From NCBI GenBank assembly GCA_019614645.1, contig JABWDB010000009.1, positions 3,198,501-3,262,500 of the forward strand: 64,000 nucleotides of DNA, in the 5' to 3' direction. Position numbers and translations under genes: made by a program. Source of the DNA: Stratiolaelaps scimitus (Eukaryota; Arthropoda; Arachnida; Mesostigmata; Laelapidae). Shown one piece after another: positions 1 through 13,085 of this stretch; the first letter of the stretch is position 1, and each line of letters opens with the position of its first letter. The notes beneath the pieces are model-generated. The model did not search any database, was not told the origin of the DNA, and saw only the letters and a list, made by a program, of their open reading frames with translations.

Positions 1-540
1 TAATTCGAGCGCCCAAATTCCCACGAACAGCAACCATGGCTCTGATCGTTCCCAGCTGCTATTCGTCGTTCGAATACGGACGAGAGTTCATTTGCCGCGT
101 TCTCAGCTCCCTCCAGATAACACACTTCTAAAATTAGCGCGTCGTACCCTGTCGAGCAAGTACGTTATGCCAAGCAGGAGGATCGCCGACCGAGCGGGCA
201 GGTCGGCGATGCAGAGCTCGTCGTGGCGCGGAGGCTGCCCACCAGCCCTCGGTAGGTGCTCTATCTAGCCGAGGTGCGAGGTACGTGGACGCCGCATGAT
301 GGTTAGCTAGGCCCACTAGGCTCTTGGCCTGCACCCTTTCGTTGGCAGGCTCGGCAGTAGGACCTTTCTATTGCTGCAATAGCTTCGCCGGCCACGCTGT
401 GGGCGGACGTCGTTCCTGCTGCAGCTGGTCAGTCCAGTCCCCATCACTGGATTCGTTCCCTGACGCAACCCGACCGATCCAAGCGAACGCAACCCTGTAC
501 GGATAGCCAAGCAGAGGCGAGAGCTTGACAGCCAGCGCTT

Positions 541-566
541 GTTGTAGGGCCCAAGGGCCCTACAAC
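541..566. repeat. Perfect inverted repeat, 12-bp arms, 2-nt loop
   Basis: The left arm gttgtagggccc is followed by aa and then by its exact reverse complement. Short flanking bases (cagcg before, cgctg after) could extend the pairing with a bulge. No gene boundary is recognised here, so a terminator role is not claimed. Confidence 0.85.
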
Positions 567-837
567 GCTGCCGTGCCTCGTGCGCGTGGCTCGGGGTCGT
601 TGAACTCGTCGGGCCCTCGCACTGCGTCCTCTCCGCAAGGCCTGTCTAGACGGGAAAGGGAAGTGCTGCTACCACGGCCAACGGAGTGCGGAGAGGGTGC
701 CACGGAAGGGAGCGACTGACCGAGCCCTGCTTACTGCTATCAGGCCACCCAACCAACGACTGGTGAGTGTCCACGTGTGTGGATGTGTGTGGTCAGATGT
801 CTGCGTTAGCTAGCTGAGGTGGTGCTGAGCAGCAGGA

Positions 838-960
838 TTCTCTCTCTCTTTCTCCCTATCTCTCTCTCTGTAAAGGGGAGAGAGAGAGAGAGAGAGAGAA
901 TGGGAGAAAGCCAAAATGACAGAAACGAACTCAGCGGAGAGAGTGAGCGAGAGAGAGAGG
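838..960. repeat. CT then GA low-complexity block
   Basis: A pyrimidine-rich (ct)n stretch is followed within about 30 bases by a (ga)n stretch, so the two halves are partly complementary and could fold back on each other. It produces spurious frames rich in Ser-Leu or Arg-Glu. Confidence 0.8.
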
Positions 961-2682
961 CGCGCGCAGCCTCGTGTTACCCGTCCTCGTGCTTCGTGCG
1001 CTCTGAGCCTTGGCCCTGGTGAGGGCCACGGCAGGGCCCCAACGAAGCAGCCAAGTAACGAACGAATGAAGTAACGAACGAACACACGGTCGGACCACTA
1101 CTGCCCGCAGGGACTAAAACCACCTCGGCGGGGTCCTTGGGCACGATTCTGGGCCGGCTCTAGGGAGCCCAATAGGAGAGACGGCAACGAGCGGGGATTC
1201 CCGGCTCATTCCCGGATAGTAGGCTGCATTCGCTATGGGCTGTACGGACGAAGCAGAACTGGCCGCCGTCCCGCGACGATGCCATGATGCTGTGGTCGTC
1301 GGCAGACACCAGCAAGCGTCTGAGCAGATGGCTTGTAGAAAGGAGGGTGAATGGGTAGAGGACACTGTACACTGTACAGCTCAACACAACGCGCTACCAC
1401 AAACAGAGAACATCGAGCCGAGCGACAGCGGTGCATATGCGATAGGAAATGTATGCGAGAAGCGGCCCCGTCGTGCAGCATCGCGCTGCCAGTGTCAGCA
1501 CAGCAACGAGACCGCAAGCAGCCAGAGCCCGTCGCGCCGTGCCCTGATCACGGCCAGCGAGGGCACGACCATGATGGGGTTGTGTGGCCGACGTACGGTC
1601 GGCCCCAAGTCCCCGGGGTAGTGGCCCAGGCTCACAGCTCACAGCGGTTCAGGGAGCCCAGAAAACCCCGCGTTACACCGCGCTAGCCATAGAGAGAGAG
1701 TCGAGCCGAGAGAGAGCTTGGCAGGATACGGTGGACTCGGTTCATTCTATCATCTCCACCTCAGAGTAACAACTCTTCCGATATGACCTGCCGCTGGGCA
1801 ACATTGAAACAACAGATCCGGCACCCCCCTCCGCCGCCAACACCCCAGCGTGCCAATACCGCTATAGTTACATTGTCTGGACTGGCAGTAGCAGCCGCAG
1901 CAGCAGCATCACCACGAACGGCAGCCGCTGCTCATCATTTCGGCGGGCAATAGTGCTCTTACAATTAGTGCTTGCTTCGGCGCTAATCTACTATGCATAG
2001 AAAGCGACTGGGTCGTGTGTTGTCCGTTGGCGCTGCACGTGATCTACGATGCACGTCACCAATCGGCCAATGAATTCCCCCCCGTTCGTTTGCTGGCTCG
2101 TTTACGCTGCATGCATTCGAATTGATATTACGAAGACATGCGATCCGGCTTTCGCAGATAACGCTCCCAGTGGGGGCGTATCGTATACGCAGATCCACTG
2201 CCCCGATCATACTCAGCCACTTGGTGCGCTGAGTAAAAAAAATGCATTCAACAAGTAAGAAAGCGCTACGCAACCGGCGTTTTTTTTTAGGAGTTTACTT
2301 TTCGCTGTTTATTTCGAAGTCGAATAATCCGGAGGGTTGGTCACACATCAGTCGTGTCTGAGATTGCTACACAGGTAGCAGTGGACACGGTTCGATGTAT
2401 AAGCAATCATCGTCCGAGGGAGAAGCGCATTCGTTCAAGAAAGTGGTAACGTACCCTTGACAAAGTGCAAACACACGCACTCGCACCATCACTCGCTGGT
2501 CTGTTGGTGTAATGGCTTGCCACTTGGGGTGTGTCATCGTAATCGAAAGCAAAGAAAACGACCTGAGAGAAGAAGAGATTCGTGGTAAACATTCGCTGTG
2601 AGAAATCGGAACGAACCGAACTTCGGCACTAAGAAAAAAACAGAGAGCTTTGGAGAGAGGCAATAACAACCCTGCGCTCGTT

Positions 2683-2835
2683 AGGTGACGGCATCAGTTA
2701 GGCGGTGTCTGACAGGTTCGATTCCCGGCGATGTACATTTGCATTCAAGGGGTTGTCCGTCTTACGAAGCAATGCTAAAGCAGTTGTACCGTGGACTGAG
2801 TTAAGTGTTTAAGTCTGTGAGTCAGCCTGGAACAT
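2683..2835 (+). mobile_element. tRNA-derived SINE copy 1
   Basis: A tRNA-like head with a Pol III B-box match (ggttcgattccc at 2715-2726) is followed by a body shared with the copies at 21.5, 34.5, 49.9 and 51.9 kb. Shared body blocks are acatttgcatt, a gaagcaatgc block, accgtgga, and gttaagtgtttaag ending in gagtcagcc. The A-box region is degenerate. No poly(A) tail or target duplication could be defined by eye. The element lies far from any recognised gene. Confidence 0.7.
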
Positions 2836-3071
2836 CTCGTTTACGCTGTGTTTGATTGAATTTCGGACCCATATCGCATATCGCCACATTTAATCGATAC
2901 GAACATAGATAACGCTAAGGGAACGGAGAGAAACTGCATAAATTTTGAATTTTCTTTCCCTACGTGAGTATTCTATACTAATAGTAAATCGTGGCTCGAC
3001 CAATCATCCTCGCAATGAAAGCCGCATCCGCATCCACAATCTGGGGCAAGCCTAGCATGGCTACAAATGTA

Positions 3072-3160
3072 GGTAAGGTAAAGGTAAAGCTTTATTTGTT
3101 TATTAAAGGAACTGCAGTTTTTACACTGCTTAGGTCGTTGAATATTCTCGAAATATCAGC
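3072..3160 (+). repeat. Dispersed repeat family R2, copy A
   Basis: The core tttattaaaggaactgcagt, followed by a short T-rich stretch and acactgctta, matches copies near 36.85 kb and 51.75 kb. Similarity fades on both sides. It may be the end of a longer element, but no coding sequence or terminal structure is seen. Confidence 0.6.
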
Positions 3161-4091
3161 AACTAAACAATAGTGGCATTATCCCGCCGCTACAACAATG
3201 ACGACAACGGCAACTATCGGTTTCGTGATTTCGAAAGTATACACTCAGTGCATTCATTTGATTTTACCTGTTAATGATCGAATATGTGCCACTAAACATG
3301 ATCTCCCATTGTTTGTTTGATTGGGGTTAATCTGCAAAATTACCGCTGCTGTCACAAGCAGCACTGTCCGAGTTTCTCGGTCTCATTTTCTCTCGACTTT
3401 TCCATTCCTCAACACACGATAGCTTTAGAAAGGTGTTCCGTAACTATTTCCAAGGCTGTATGTTCCATAAAGAAAGTCTAAACGGATACTACGATGCTTC
3501 GCCATAACATTTCTAAATTTGTCGTGAGCCACGTCAATATAACCTCATGTTAGTTTAGAAAACCTTGTCCGCGCCAATCGATGCAGGTCTCAGCAGAAAA
3601 AAAAGCAACGAAGAGAACGATTGTGTCTTCTCTCTCTCTCTCATATCATCACCACCTTCATTAGGTCAATTACTGCCTAGCCTAGGGTCCCGCCCGCCAG
3701 GAGATCACTGCCTATCAACAACAATTCCTCTGAGAGCGCCGTTTCTTCTAATAGTTATCGGCGCCTCCATACAACATATGGCTGATAGATCAATCCAGTC
3801 CGCGCTAACGTCGACCCGATTAAACCTTCGACGCTGCATATTGCGGCGAGACATTTCCTCTCAGCGCACTCGCGCGACTGATGGGTCAGCTCGTCGTCAC
3901 CTGCGCCATGACACCATTTTTACTTTTGTCTCGGTGCAATCAGAGTCCACTGTGGTGATGCCGTCGGGACGGCTGTCGTTATTTTGTGCTCGATCCGAAA
4001 CGGCTCGATCAGAGCCGATCCACGCGCTTGCAGAACTCGACCCGTACACTACCGCTCTCTTATTGTTACAACATGAGCATATCTTCTCTTG

Positions 4092-4092
<1 letters not shown>

Positions 4093-4131
<39 letters not shown>
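4093..4131. repeat. (TA)n microsatellite
   Basis: An uninterrupted dinucleotide array of about 39 bases. Confidence 0.95.
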
Positions 4132-4135
<4 letters not shown>

Positions 4136-4786
4136 AGATCTCTCCAACTTCGAGGGGAGAAATCACGATGCGTTGCTCTCAGCTCAGCAGTTGAACAGTT
4201 GTCTCGAAGTCTTCCCTTGTTGACGACAACAACGACGGCGCAACAATATGCAAACGACGTGAATAACGGGTGTCCCTAGCAGCAGCAGCAGTGGATGAGT
4301 GTGACGAGCAATGAGCCGACCCTGCACACACCGCCGGCGCGCACAGAGAGTCACCATCGCCGCCGATGCCGCTTCACACAGTGGTATTCGTATCAGCGCA
4401 TTGGCCCACACGAAAGATAGCCGTCGCAGCCAGAGCTACCCAGTCGTCGCTGGTCAACGTTCTATCCCATGCGTCCAGCGAGCAGTAACCCTTTGCTTCC
4501 AGCAGCAGCAGCAGCAACGGCTTCGCTTCAAGCGATCGCGCTTGTATATCTCGACGCGGACACACACACACACACACGCCCAAACAAACAAACAAGCCAT
4601 CGAGACACAGAAAAGGGTAGCAGAACACCAGCACGCGTTTTGGGTGCCGGCCGGTCAGACGACAACATTACGATGTCCATCTGGCATCGCATTAGCGCTG
4701 CTAGGCAGGCCAGAAATGGTGGCTGTATCACCCCGACATATACACAAATGAACAGAGCCATAAGCAGCTTCGCCACCGCCAGTACA

Positions 4787-4836
4787 TACTATATATATAT
4801 ATATATATATATATAGATATATATATATATATATAG
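4787..4836. repeat. (AT)n microsatellite
   Basis: A dinucleotide array with one interrupting gat unit, about 50 bases. Confidence 0.95.
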
Positions 4837-5449
4837 ATTCTGTGCAATTATCGACGCGTACACACACACCGCCGATCATTTGCGTCACCGCTCACTCGGC
4901 GGCGGACACTGGCCCGTACTGAGCTCGCATTAGCCGGCCGTCATCGGCGCAAAGCCTCCAGTGCATAGTGATAACCCAGTTACATATCGCTTATGTTTGA
5001 CAGCGGCGGCGGCGGCGGCTGCAACGGCAGCAGCTGCAGCAGGAACACAACGCCCGGCACAAGAAGCTGGCAACACCCGCGCGGCAGTTCCGCACCTCTG
5101 CCGGTCTCCTCTGCACTGACTGAACCGCGCTGCTGCTGCTGCCGGTACGGTAAAGGGTTACGCGCACTACGATCGCTATGGACAATGCAACCGCAGCAGT
5201 TACCGCCGCTGAACGGGAAGAGAGAGCCGGCAACAACGACAGCAACAACAGGCAGATTGAGAGATGACAACGAGTACGCGATCAGTCAGCGGCAGGTCGA
5301 ACCGGCCCGCGTTTGTTGCCGCTTGAACTGCGCCGGCCTGGACGGCGGCGAAGCGACAGAGGGATACGTAATGGGTGTGTAGAGATCGTTGACGCGTCGA
5401 ATGCGCAGTGCTGCTGGTGCTGCTGCTGCTTTGCATACGCGGAGTAGTG

Positions 5450-5451
<2 letters not shown>

Positions 5452-5482
<31 letters not shown>
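5452..5482. repeat. (AT)n microsatellite
   Basis: An uninterrupted dinucleotide array of about 30 bases, preceded by a ctg-rich stretch. Confidence 0.95.
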
Positions 5483-5483
<1 letters not shown>

Positions 5484-8400
5484 CGAGATAGCGGTAAACA
5501 GGAGTAGTCATCGACTAGGCGAAGCCAAGAAAGGCAAGTTCACCGTCTTGCCTGGTGTTCCATCTCTATGTCTTTTCCGGCTCCCGATAGAGCCCTGCTG
5601 ATACTTGCATGGGTTAGCTGACCGGCAGGCAGCCAGACAGGCCGGTTGTTCCGTGAACCGGTTTCGACGCCAGGCCGAAAAGCATGGCCTGAAAAATCCT
5701 ATGGCAAGCCACTGGGAGACAGTTCGGCACCGGGGCAGAACTATTGGTGCCGGTTAGTTAGGATAGCGCTGACGAAATGTAAAGCAAAGCTGTACGACGC
5801 ACTACTGTCAACCGGATGCTAACCGCTGAGTGACCTGTCGGTAAAATCGAAAGTGCCAAGTCTTCTGGCGCGTTTCGAACAGGTAGTAAAAATGGTTGCA
5901 GACCCTGGCGGTCCTCAATAATTTTGCTATTACGATTGTTATTATGATTAGCATTAATATCATTCGTCCGACAAGATTTGTCCAATGCGAATTGTGAGCA
6001 AATTATCTCGGTTCATCTGAGAGCGGCAGTGTTCATCAAAAACTCTACCACCACCACGAAGATGAATTGCTTTTGTTCGAGACTTATGAATTCCTATTAC
6101 CAGCAACGAGTGAGAGCGGCAGATTAATGCCATGCAGCCCCGTAGATAATCAAGTCATCCAAACACGTTTGTGTATATACAAAAAGAGCTTCTCGGTGGC
6201 GGCATTCGCCGATGCAGATGCAGCTGTTAATAGAACAAGATATCCCGAAAGTGAAATACGCATCGCCCATAGCAACTGTGGCGTGGTATTTAGTTCATCC
6301 AAATGCTGGATCGACGCGTATCGATCACTATTGCTCCTGGCGAGCATCTGTTAATTGCCGGACACGAAGTAGTCGTCATTAGTTAGGGGGATGTTGAATG
6401 CAGTTGCCTCAAACACGCCAAAAAAAAATAAATAAAACAGGACTGGAGGGATATCTTATTATGCATGCATTATGTTGCTACTCGGTTTGCTCGCACTCAC
6501 ATCTTCCCTTGTGTTCGGTCCTGTATCGTACCTATGAATTGCTTCACGATGCTATCAAGAAGTCATTTCAACACACATGCATATATAGAAGGATCGTTTG
6601 GGATCGAAATTTCCTCTGCCAGGACCTCGACATTGCTTCAGGAAAACTGCGAAATCGTTCGAAGAACCCAGACCCCACCGCCCCGGCCCAATTTGGTATA
6701 AACCAAATAATCCATTATCAGATTCATCATCAACAACGTAATTTTTACGTTTTTTCATTCATAAGTAATTTATTCATACGAGTAGCAATGATGGAAAGAT
6801 TACGACGTTTGGTCAGCAAAGAGTTGAACAGGCCCCATTGCAGCATAGGATACAATGCTCCACTCCCCCGCCCCCATGGTAATCTCGACCTATTTCATCT
6901 TCCAGACGTCACCAACGTTCGGTCGCGTCATCCCAACGCCAACGGCGGCTCCGATATGCAAAGGAGTTCATCCCTCGGATAAACACCTATTCTGCAGTTG
7001 TCCAAAATGCCGTTGAAAGCTATTGCACAAGATAATGGCACTTCTTAAGCGTTCGGCAAACAAATCTAGGCAGAGATATGGGAATGAGGGTCAACTCCAT
7101 CAATCTTTATTTACGACGCTATGACTAAAATATGAAATTACTATTCTATTTTTTTCTAATATATTTTATTCGAAAGAAATTCACGGTAAACCGTCCACTT
7201 GATTGATTGATTGAACGAGTGCAGTTAACCTCAACAGCAACATTCTCGTTGGCCTGCTATCATTAAAAACTAAGAACTCAAATACGTCGAAAAGAAAGTC
7301 GAACTCAAAAACAATGGGGCGCCCGCTCGTTAAACGATACGATCATGGACATCGTTAAACAACAACAATGCTATGAATGTTTGCGCTCATGCATATACAA
7401 ACTACGATGGGACAAAATCATGTCTTTATCCATTGTTTGCGCGGGTGTTGCCACGACACTCAGTCGAACTGGGTCAAGGACAATCTCAATCCTATCAATT
7501 GCATGACCAGATTTCTAGTTCTCCGTCGTAACTGACCAGCTAGAGATAGTGATACAATGTTTCATCTCAGGTGTATATGAATGTGTGGGTGCGCCAACAA
7601 AACGGTTAGGTTGTATATATAGGAACAGGTGTGACCACCCACAAATAGCCTTAGTATTGTTTCTCTGTTATAAAACTACCCCGCCATCTGTCTGCCTCGC
7701 CGCGACCCCTTATCGCAACGAGATGTGGCTAATCTGTTTACACATCCCGGACATTAACTGAGCACGTCAATCGGATCAGTCAGTTGTCAATCATTTCTAC
7801 AATAACTGCCCTATAGTTCTGTCCATCTATCATTGGCCCATGTCAGCAGGATCGCACACACCCATATACACACACACACACACATTGACGCAGTAAAGCG
7901 GTCCGCCCTTATCTATTTCCCCATTTTCTTTCTGGCTCCAGCGAGCCCCAAGTTCCCCAGAGCCGGCTACCCCCGCGTGACCTAGATGCTTGTTGCGGCC
8001 GGGGGTTCACCGGGTGAGCATTCTGGACCATGCCCAGAGGCAGGCGTTCAGAGCCAGCAGCCCGTTCTCTCTCACTCGATTCTCCTTCGGGGAAATGCCG
8101 ACCAGGGGCCAGTGAGCTTCTGGCCCAGTTTCTTTCTCGCTCTCACAACCTAGCAAGCCCTCAACAACAGCCCCATAATAAGCCCCAACTTCGAAACGTT
8201 CGCCCGGCCTGATGCCCCCAACACATAGGTCGATCACACATAGGGGTTATGTGTTTCCATCCCATAATACTGCACAGAGTAGGGAGGAAAGTGGGGATAC
8301 TTGTCCCGTACTTGCCGTACTTCTGGCTCGCAAAGTGGGGGCACCATAGACTACGGACTTCGGGGGTAGTTGTTGGGGGATGTTTGGGCTGGGGCGTTCC

Positions 8401-10437
8401 ACCACCCCGTTCCTTCTTCCCGAACCCCCGATTGACCCAGCTAGAATGCCCATCCCACCATCCATGACCATGGATGGGCTCCGTCGCTCTGGCGTCTGCA
8501 AACAGCCTGAGGAGCTGGCTGGCGGCATCAGCGGCGCGCATGCGCCTTGCCTTCTTCTAGTCCGATTCGTGTTGATCTATCTAGTCCAGTGCTACGAGTA
8601 CTCAGCGGTTTTCCCCCCACCAAAGCATAGCAGCCAACGGCCAGAACTAGGCCTAACCAACTAAAATCCGCCATCTTGCCATCACAAGTTGCCCGCCGCC
8701 TGACATGCTGGTCAGAGAGACTCCGATGAAGATAGAGGATCTCCTACCAGAACACCTTATTCAGAAAACTTAGCAGAACGTCACGACATAAAGATTCACT
8801 CGTTCCAGAACATGGAAAGGGGAACTGAACCACCTAAAGCACAGGAATGACATCGGGGTATAGGGCGCTGCAGAAGTCGAGAGGGGAAAGGCTATTGAAG
8901 TTGACCACCAATCACCCCTGAGGAGCGCAAGAAGCCTCCGGGAGATGCTTGACAGCTGGAAAGCACTCAGGTCGCTTTAAGACGCGTAACATTCATCGGA
9001 TGACCGGCCGCGATGACAAAATCCGCGGGATTTGCCCTACCAGAACGTGGAGGCCATTCTGGCAGACATTGCTGGCTAGGCCATTCGGCTAGAAAAACTT
9101 CACGAAATCACTACAACAATTTGTATTTAATCGTTTCCTCGAGGTATCGACACCGTCACGTTGGCAAAATTCGATTGGCGACATACAACGAGCTTTTGGC
9201 AATCGCCGCCGTCCTTCCTCGACTAGAAGCGGGTGAGGCAGGCAGCGGGTATATTCCAGTCTTCTGGTTGGCGGCTTGGTCGGTAACTAGCAGTGGGACC
9301 AGACATGGTTGCCAGACCGCTTACGGCCTCTTAACCCTAACTAGCAAACGATATTCGAAAATGCATTTTAAGCATTTTCTCCACTTCTCGACTGCCTGGA
9401 AAGGTCATCACAGCCAATGGGTCTTAAGACAAACGCTATTGTCGATATCTGGGGAATAGAGAGGAATTTGCCAATTCTGGACCCCAGCCAGAACGACTAT
9501 GGCGCCCATGTTGTTTTGTTGTATTGTGCAAAATGTTCCAAAACACGATGTATTTCTATCACAAGATCAATAAAGCCGCACAACTTTCACTCGAAACATG
9601 AATCCAGACGACCTGCACAGAGTTGGGATAGCGTTGCCAAGAAGCGAAGAGCTTCGCCGACGCCGCCGTGCGGCGGCGGCGGCCTGGCGGCATCAGTATG
9701 GGATGCAGTTGACCTACTTAGAAAACGCTGTATCCATGGCCAAAAATACGACTTTTCCAGTAGGCCCAAGTGATCTTGAGCACTTCAGCTGGCCGCAGAC
9801 GTGGCGCAAAACGCTCTTCAGGGCTTTGCAGAAGTTTTCAGAGGGTCGCTCCCGCCCCGCCAATCCGGTTAGTGCTAACAGGGGACGCCAGCGTCGTTCT
9901 CAAGCTAGTTTCAACGGCACACCGCAAACTCGACGGGCGCTAACAATCGGCCAGAACGTATTCCCGTACATCGGATCAGCATCTTCCCCCCTGCCGCGAA
10001 CTTTTCCGCAAGGTTTGCGTATCCGCGATGCCCCTCGAGGGGCGGGCTTGGCTCCGTCCAACAGTGGGTTTACCATCTGCACCAGCAATAAGCGTCGAAT
10101 CCTCGATCGGCGGCGGGGGAAGAAGACCTCCATGTCACACCGATTATGGGCCGTTCGCCACCGCCTACGCTGTATAACTTCACAATTCCAGTGGCCGACA
10201 CCGGCGTTGATCGCCACTCGTATGGGTCGCAATCCCGAGAAGGGCCGAAATCGCTTCTACTCCCGCCGCGCACTTGCACTGGCACAAACTCACATGTACA
10301 CACATACGAGGAGAGAGAAAGATAGACAGACACCCGCACAGCGACACGAGCACAGCCCCGAACGCGCAGCCAGCAGGTTTATCCTAGTTAGCCGCTTCAC
10401 GTGCGCTAGTACGCTACTACGAAGTTGAGTTACTTAC

Positions 10438-10519
10438 CGTCGGATAGGTCGTCGTCGTCCAGATCGTCCACCACATGAGGGTCCTCCCGGTTTAGCTCGG
10501 CAGAGTCGAGCGAATCCAT
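10438..10519 (-). CDS. First coding exon of an unidentified acidic protein
   Basis: On the minus strand an ATG at 10519 in good context (purine at -3, G at +4) opens 27 codons that end in phase 1 at a consensus donor, g|gtaagt, at 10438/10437. The peptide starts MDSLDSAELNRED and ends in an Asp-rich tail (VVDDLDDDDLSD). An in-frame stop about 20 codons upstream (10577-10579), with no other in-frame ATG between, makes this the likely start codon. The exon lies at the edge of a GC-rich block that may be its promoter. The remaining exons should be to the left, possibly beyond the window; I did not find the next one. The product cannot be named from 27 residues. An acidic, disordered N-terminus is common in nuclear and regulatory proteins, but that is inference only. 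Confidence 0.55.
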
Positions 10520-12012
10520 TTCCTCGTCAGACACCCCCACTTTTTCGTTGCGCACTTCGCCGCCTCGAGGACGACGTCAACACGAGCACGCGCGCACACA
10601 ACAAAAACAACGACAACAACAACAAGAAGACGAGCACCACGTAACCACCAGCAGCAGCAGCACCACCACTACTACCAGCACAAACGCACGGGAGCGAGAA
10701 CACACGGGAGTAACTCGGCGAACTCGCGTGCGACGAACGCCGAACGTCTCTCACCGACTTGCTGCCTTGCTTGACTCGCCGTGTAGGCAGGTACACCTCT
10801 CCTCGATTCACTTTTGTGTGCAGCACACCCGTCAAGCTAGCTCGCTAGCTCCCTGCCGCTGAACGACCAACCACGACGCTGCCACGACAGACTCCAGCTG
10901 CTGCTGCTGCTGGCGGCGACGGCAGCAGCGGCGGCCAATGCACAGGGTTGGCTCTCACCGACGCGGCCGCGAACGCCGACACGCTCACACGGTAGGATGC
11001 TATTGTCGCTCGAACTCCCCACACAGCACAATGACGAACTACTACGAACGAGGAACAATCCGACGGAAGTATAACCACGACCACCACTCTACCACAAGAC
11101 TGTGGTAGCCGCGGCAGCAACAGCAGCAGCACAACAGCAACAGCAACAACAACAACAACCACGGCAATCACGTAGATACGTCTTCGATGAGATCTCACTT
11201 ACAATTAGCACGTAGTACTCCAGTTCAGAAGAGTGTCGTCGACGGTGGCGGCGGCAGTGGCGTCCACCAGCGCCTCCTCGACATCGAATGATCGTCACAC
11301 CTCGGAGTGTCCACCAATCCTAACGCAACGCACACAGTGTCAATCCTGCTCAAGCCCAGCGAAGGGCATCGAATCCACGGCCGGACGGAAGATAGAGGTT
11401 CGGCGCCACGCGAAAGAAGGCCACCAGCCGGCAGCCGGCACCGGTTAGCAGATGAAATAGATCGCTTAGACGGTCGAACGAGTTGCTGCGGGTAACAGGT
11501 GCCAATTGACTCACTGGGTCAACCGAGAGCGAGTTGGCTGTCCGACTATCGTTGTTGTTGTTGTTGTTCTTGTTGTTCTTGTTGCTCTTGGTGCCTCTTC
11601 TTGTTGTTTGTTGTGGTTGTTGTCGTCGGTTGCTGTCGCTCGAAAAGCACCCTCTCGGCCTCGAACATGAATTCTCCAACAAACTTTTCCCCCTGCAGAC
11701 CTTACCGCCGATAACCAAACGTGTATCCAGATGTGACAGACACAACTATTCCCCTGGTGTGGGGCTCTCGTTTCATTCACACCAGATGTAACATTATCAT
11801 CATCATCAGCACCACCTACTAATATCAACTGGGATGTCGCTCAGTTCATCTGGCTAGTTTGCAGTGAAGACGACCAGAACGACGACCCCTTTCTCACTGA
11901 CTCTTCCAACTTTTCCGCTCTGCACTTTTCTTCTCTTCCGCGGCTATTTTCGTACGTCACGCTCTTTTTCGAATATATTTATATATATCTATATATACAT
12001 ACACATGTATAA

Positions 12013-12051
<39 letters not shown>

Positions 12052-13085
12052 ATATATATATATACTGGCAACACAGTCGTCGATTATTCCGCGTGTTGTT
12101 TGTTTCGTCGCTAGCGCGGTGACAGAAAACCGACCGGCGTCTGAAACACGAATACTTCCCACTGATGACAGTGGCAGAGCGCACCTATCGCTGTGTTCCT
12201 CCTCCGAGTAGCCTCTCACTTCTTAAGTCGTTCCCGCTGCGAGTCGGTGCTCCTGAGCACCTCGCGAGCAACCAACGAAGCGACCGCCTATGGGGGGGCC
12301 TGCCTTACGTCTCCACTCACTCCGGTGGCGGGTCCTGTCCACGCTCTGTGGTGTCTCTCTACGTGGGGCTCTCTCCACGACTGTTCGGCATACTCGCTCG
12401 GCCTCGACTGACAGCCGGCACCGACAACCGCTCCGCAACACTGCCCTCTCCCTCGGCTCGACGCGGGCAGGGCAGCCAGCAGCAGCATAGAGCATAGCAG
12501 CGGCGCCCCTCTCCTCGTCCGCACGTCGTTGAACTAGCGTAGTTGGACTAGAATGTACTAGGGCCGGCGCCGGCGGCAGACGCCTGTACTTGAACAGTGC
12601 GCGGCGGCGGCCGCCGCCGGTGGCAGGGCAGTCGCCGTCGACCGCCGCAGCAGCAGAATCGTGGCGGTAGCCGCTGCGCCGTGGAACTCCTCACACAGAG
12701 ACATTTCTGCGATCGGCGTATCGGGTAAGCGGGGAACGGAGGCGAGCCGGGCCATCGTCAGTCGACTTCTAGCCGGGCCTGAGTGCTAGAAAGCCCGCCG
12801 GCCTATCGGCCCGTGTTGCCTTACCCGTCTGGCTAGCCCGGGCGCCGGCTCTGGCGCCGGAACCGGCGGATCGACATTCGACAGACTGCTCTCCCATTGA
12901 GGCGACGGAGACCAGCTGCAGGCAACGCCGGGGGCATCGTCCTCTGGCGCCGGCCGGCCGTTGGTACAACCGTTCGACAGCGACGGCTACGCCGAGCGAA
13001 TGCGGCCGACGCCGGCGCCGCCGCCGCCGCCACAGACCCCTTTTGCCCACTACCCCCCGAACATTACCCCCGGTGAAGTTGAGCA
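10520..13085 (-). promoter_or_regulatory. GC/CpG-rich upstream region, possible promoter and 5' UTR
   Basis: This block is visibly richer in G+C and CpG than its flanks. It carries many caa/cag and gtt triplet runs (about 10600-10690, 11105-11165 and 11550-11630) and gcc/ggc-rich stretches at 12560-13060. It sits directly upstream of the putative start exon at 10519 on the minus strand. Such a block around a first exon suggests a promoter with a long 5' UTR, but no TATA box or initiator could be assigned. The many overlapping frames here are composition artefacts. An AT array at 11982-12064 interrupts the block. Confidence 0.35.
11982..12064. repeat. Interrupted (TA)n array
   Basis: About 80 bases of ta repeats broken by catacacatg and gtgtg units, inside an otherwise GC-rich block. 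Confidence 0.9.

Larger units (their letters stand above)
1..2682. other. No gene recognised; low-complexity flank
   Basis: Reading frames here are short, overlap on both strands and show no domain, signal peptide or convincing splice-bounded coding stretch. The stretch holds a 12-bp-arm palindrome at 541-566, a CT/GA-rich block at about 838-960 and short repeats of the unit cgaa near 1055-1084. Confidence 0.5.
3161..10437. other. Gene-free stretch with microsatellites
   Basis: No coding exon is supported. (AT)n arrays lie at 4093-4131, 4787-4836 and 5452-5482, and a short (CA)n at about 7866-7886. A block at about 7920-9600 has a different, more GC-rich and CCC/GGG-rich texture than the AT-rich flank at 7000-7800 and may be an old repeat, but no protein or terminal repeats were recognised. 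If the minus-strand exon at 10438-10519 has a downstream exon here, I could not identify it. Confidence 0.45.

Noticed and set aside
3565..4137. 190-codon plus-strand frame
   Set aside because: Composition is random, and it ends in a Tyr-Ile run translated from an AT array.
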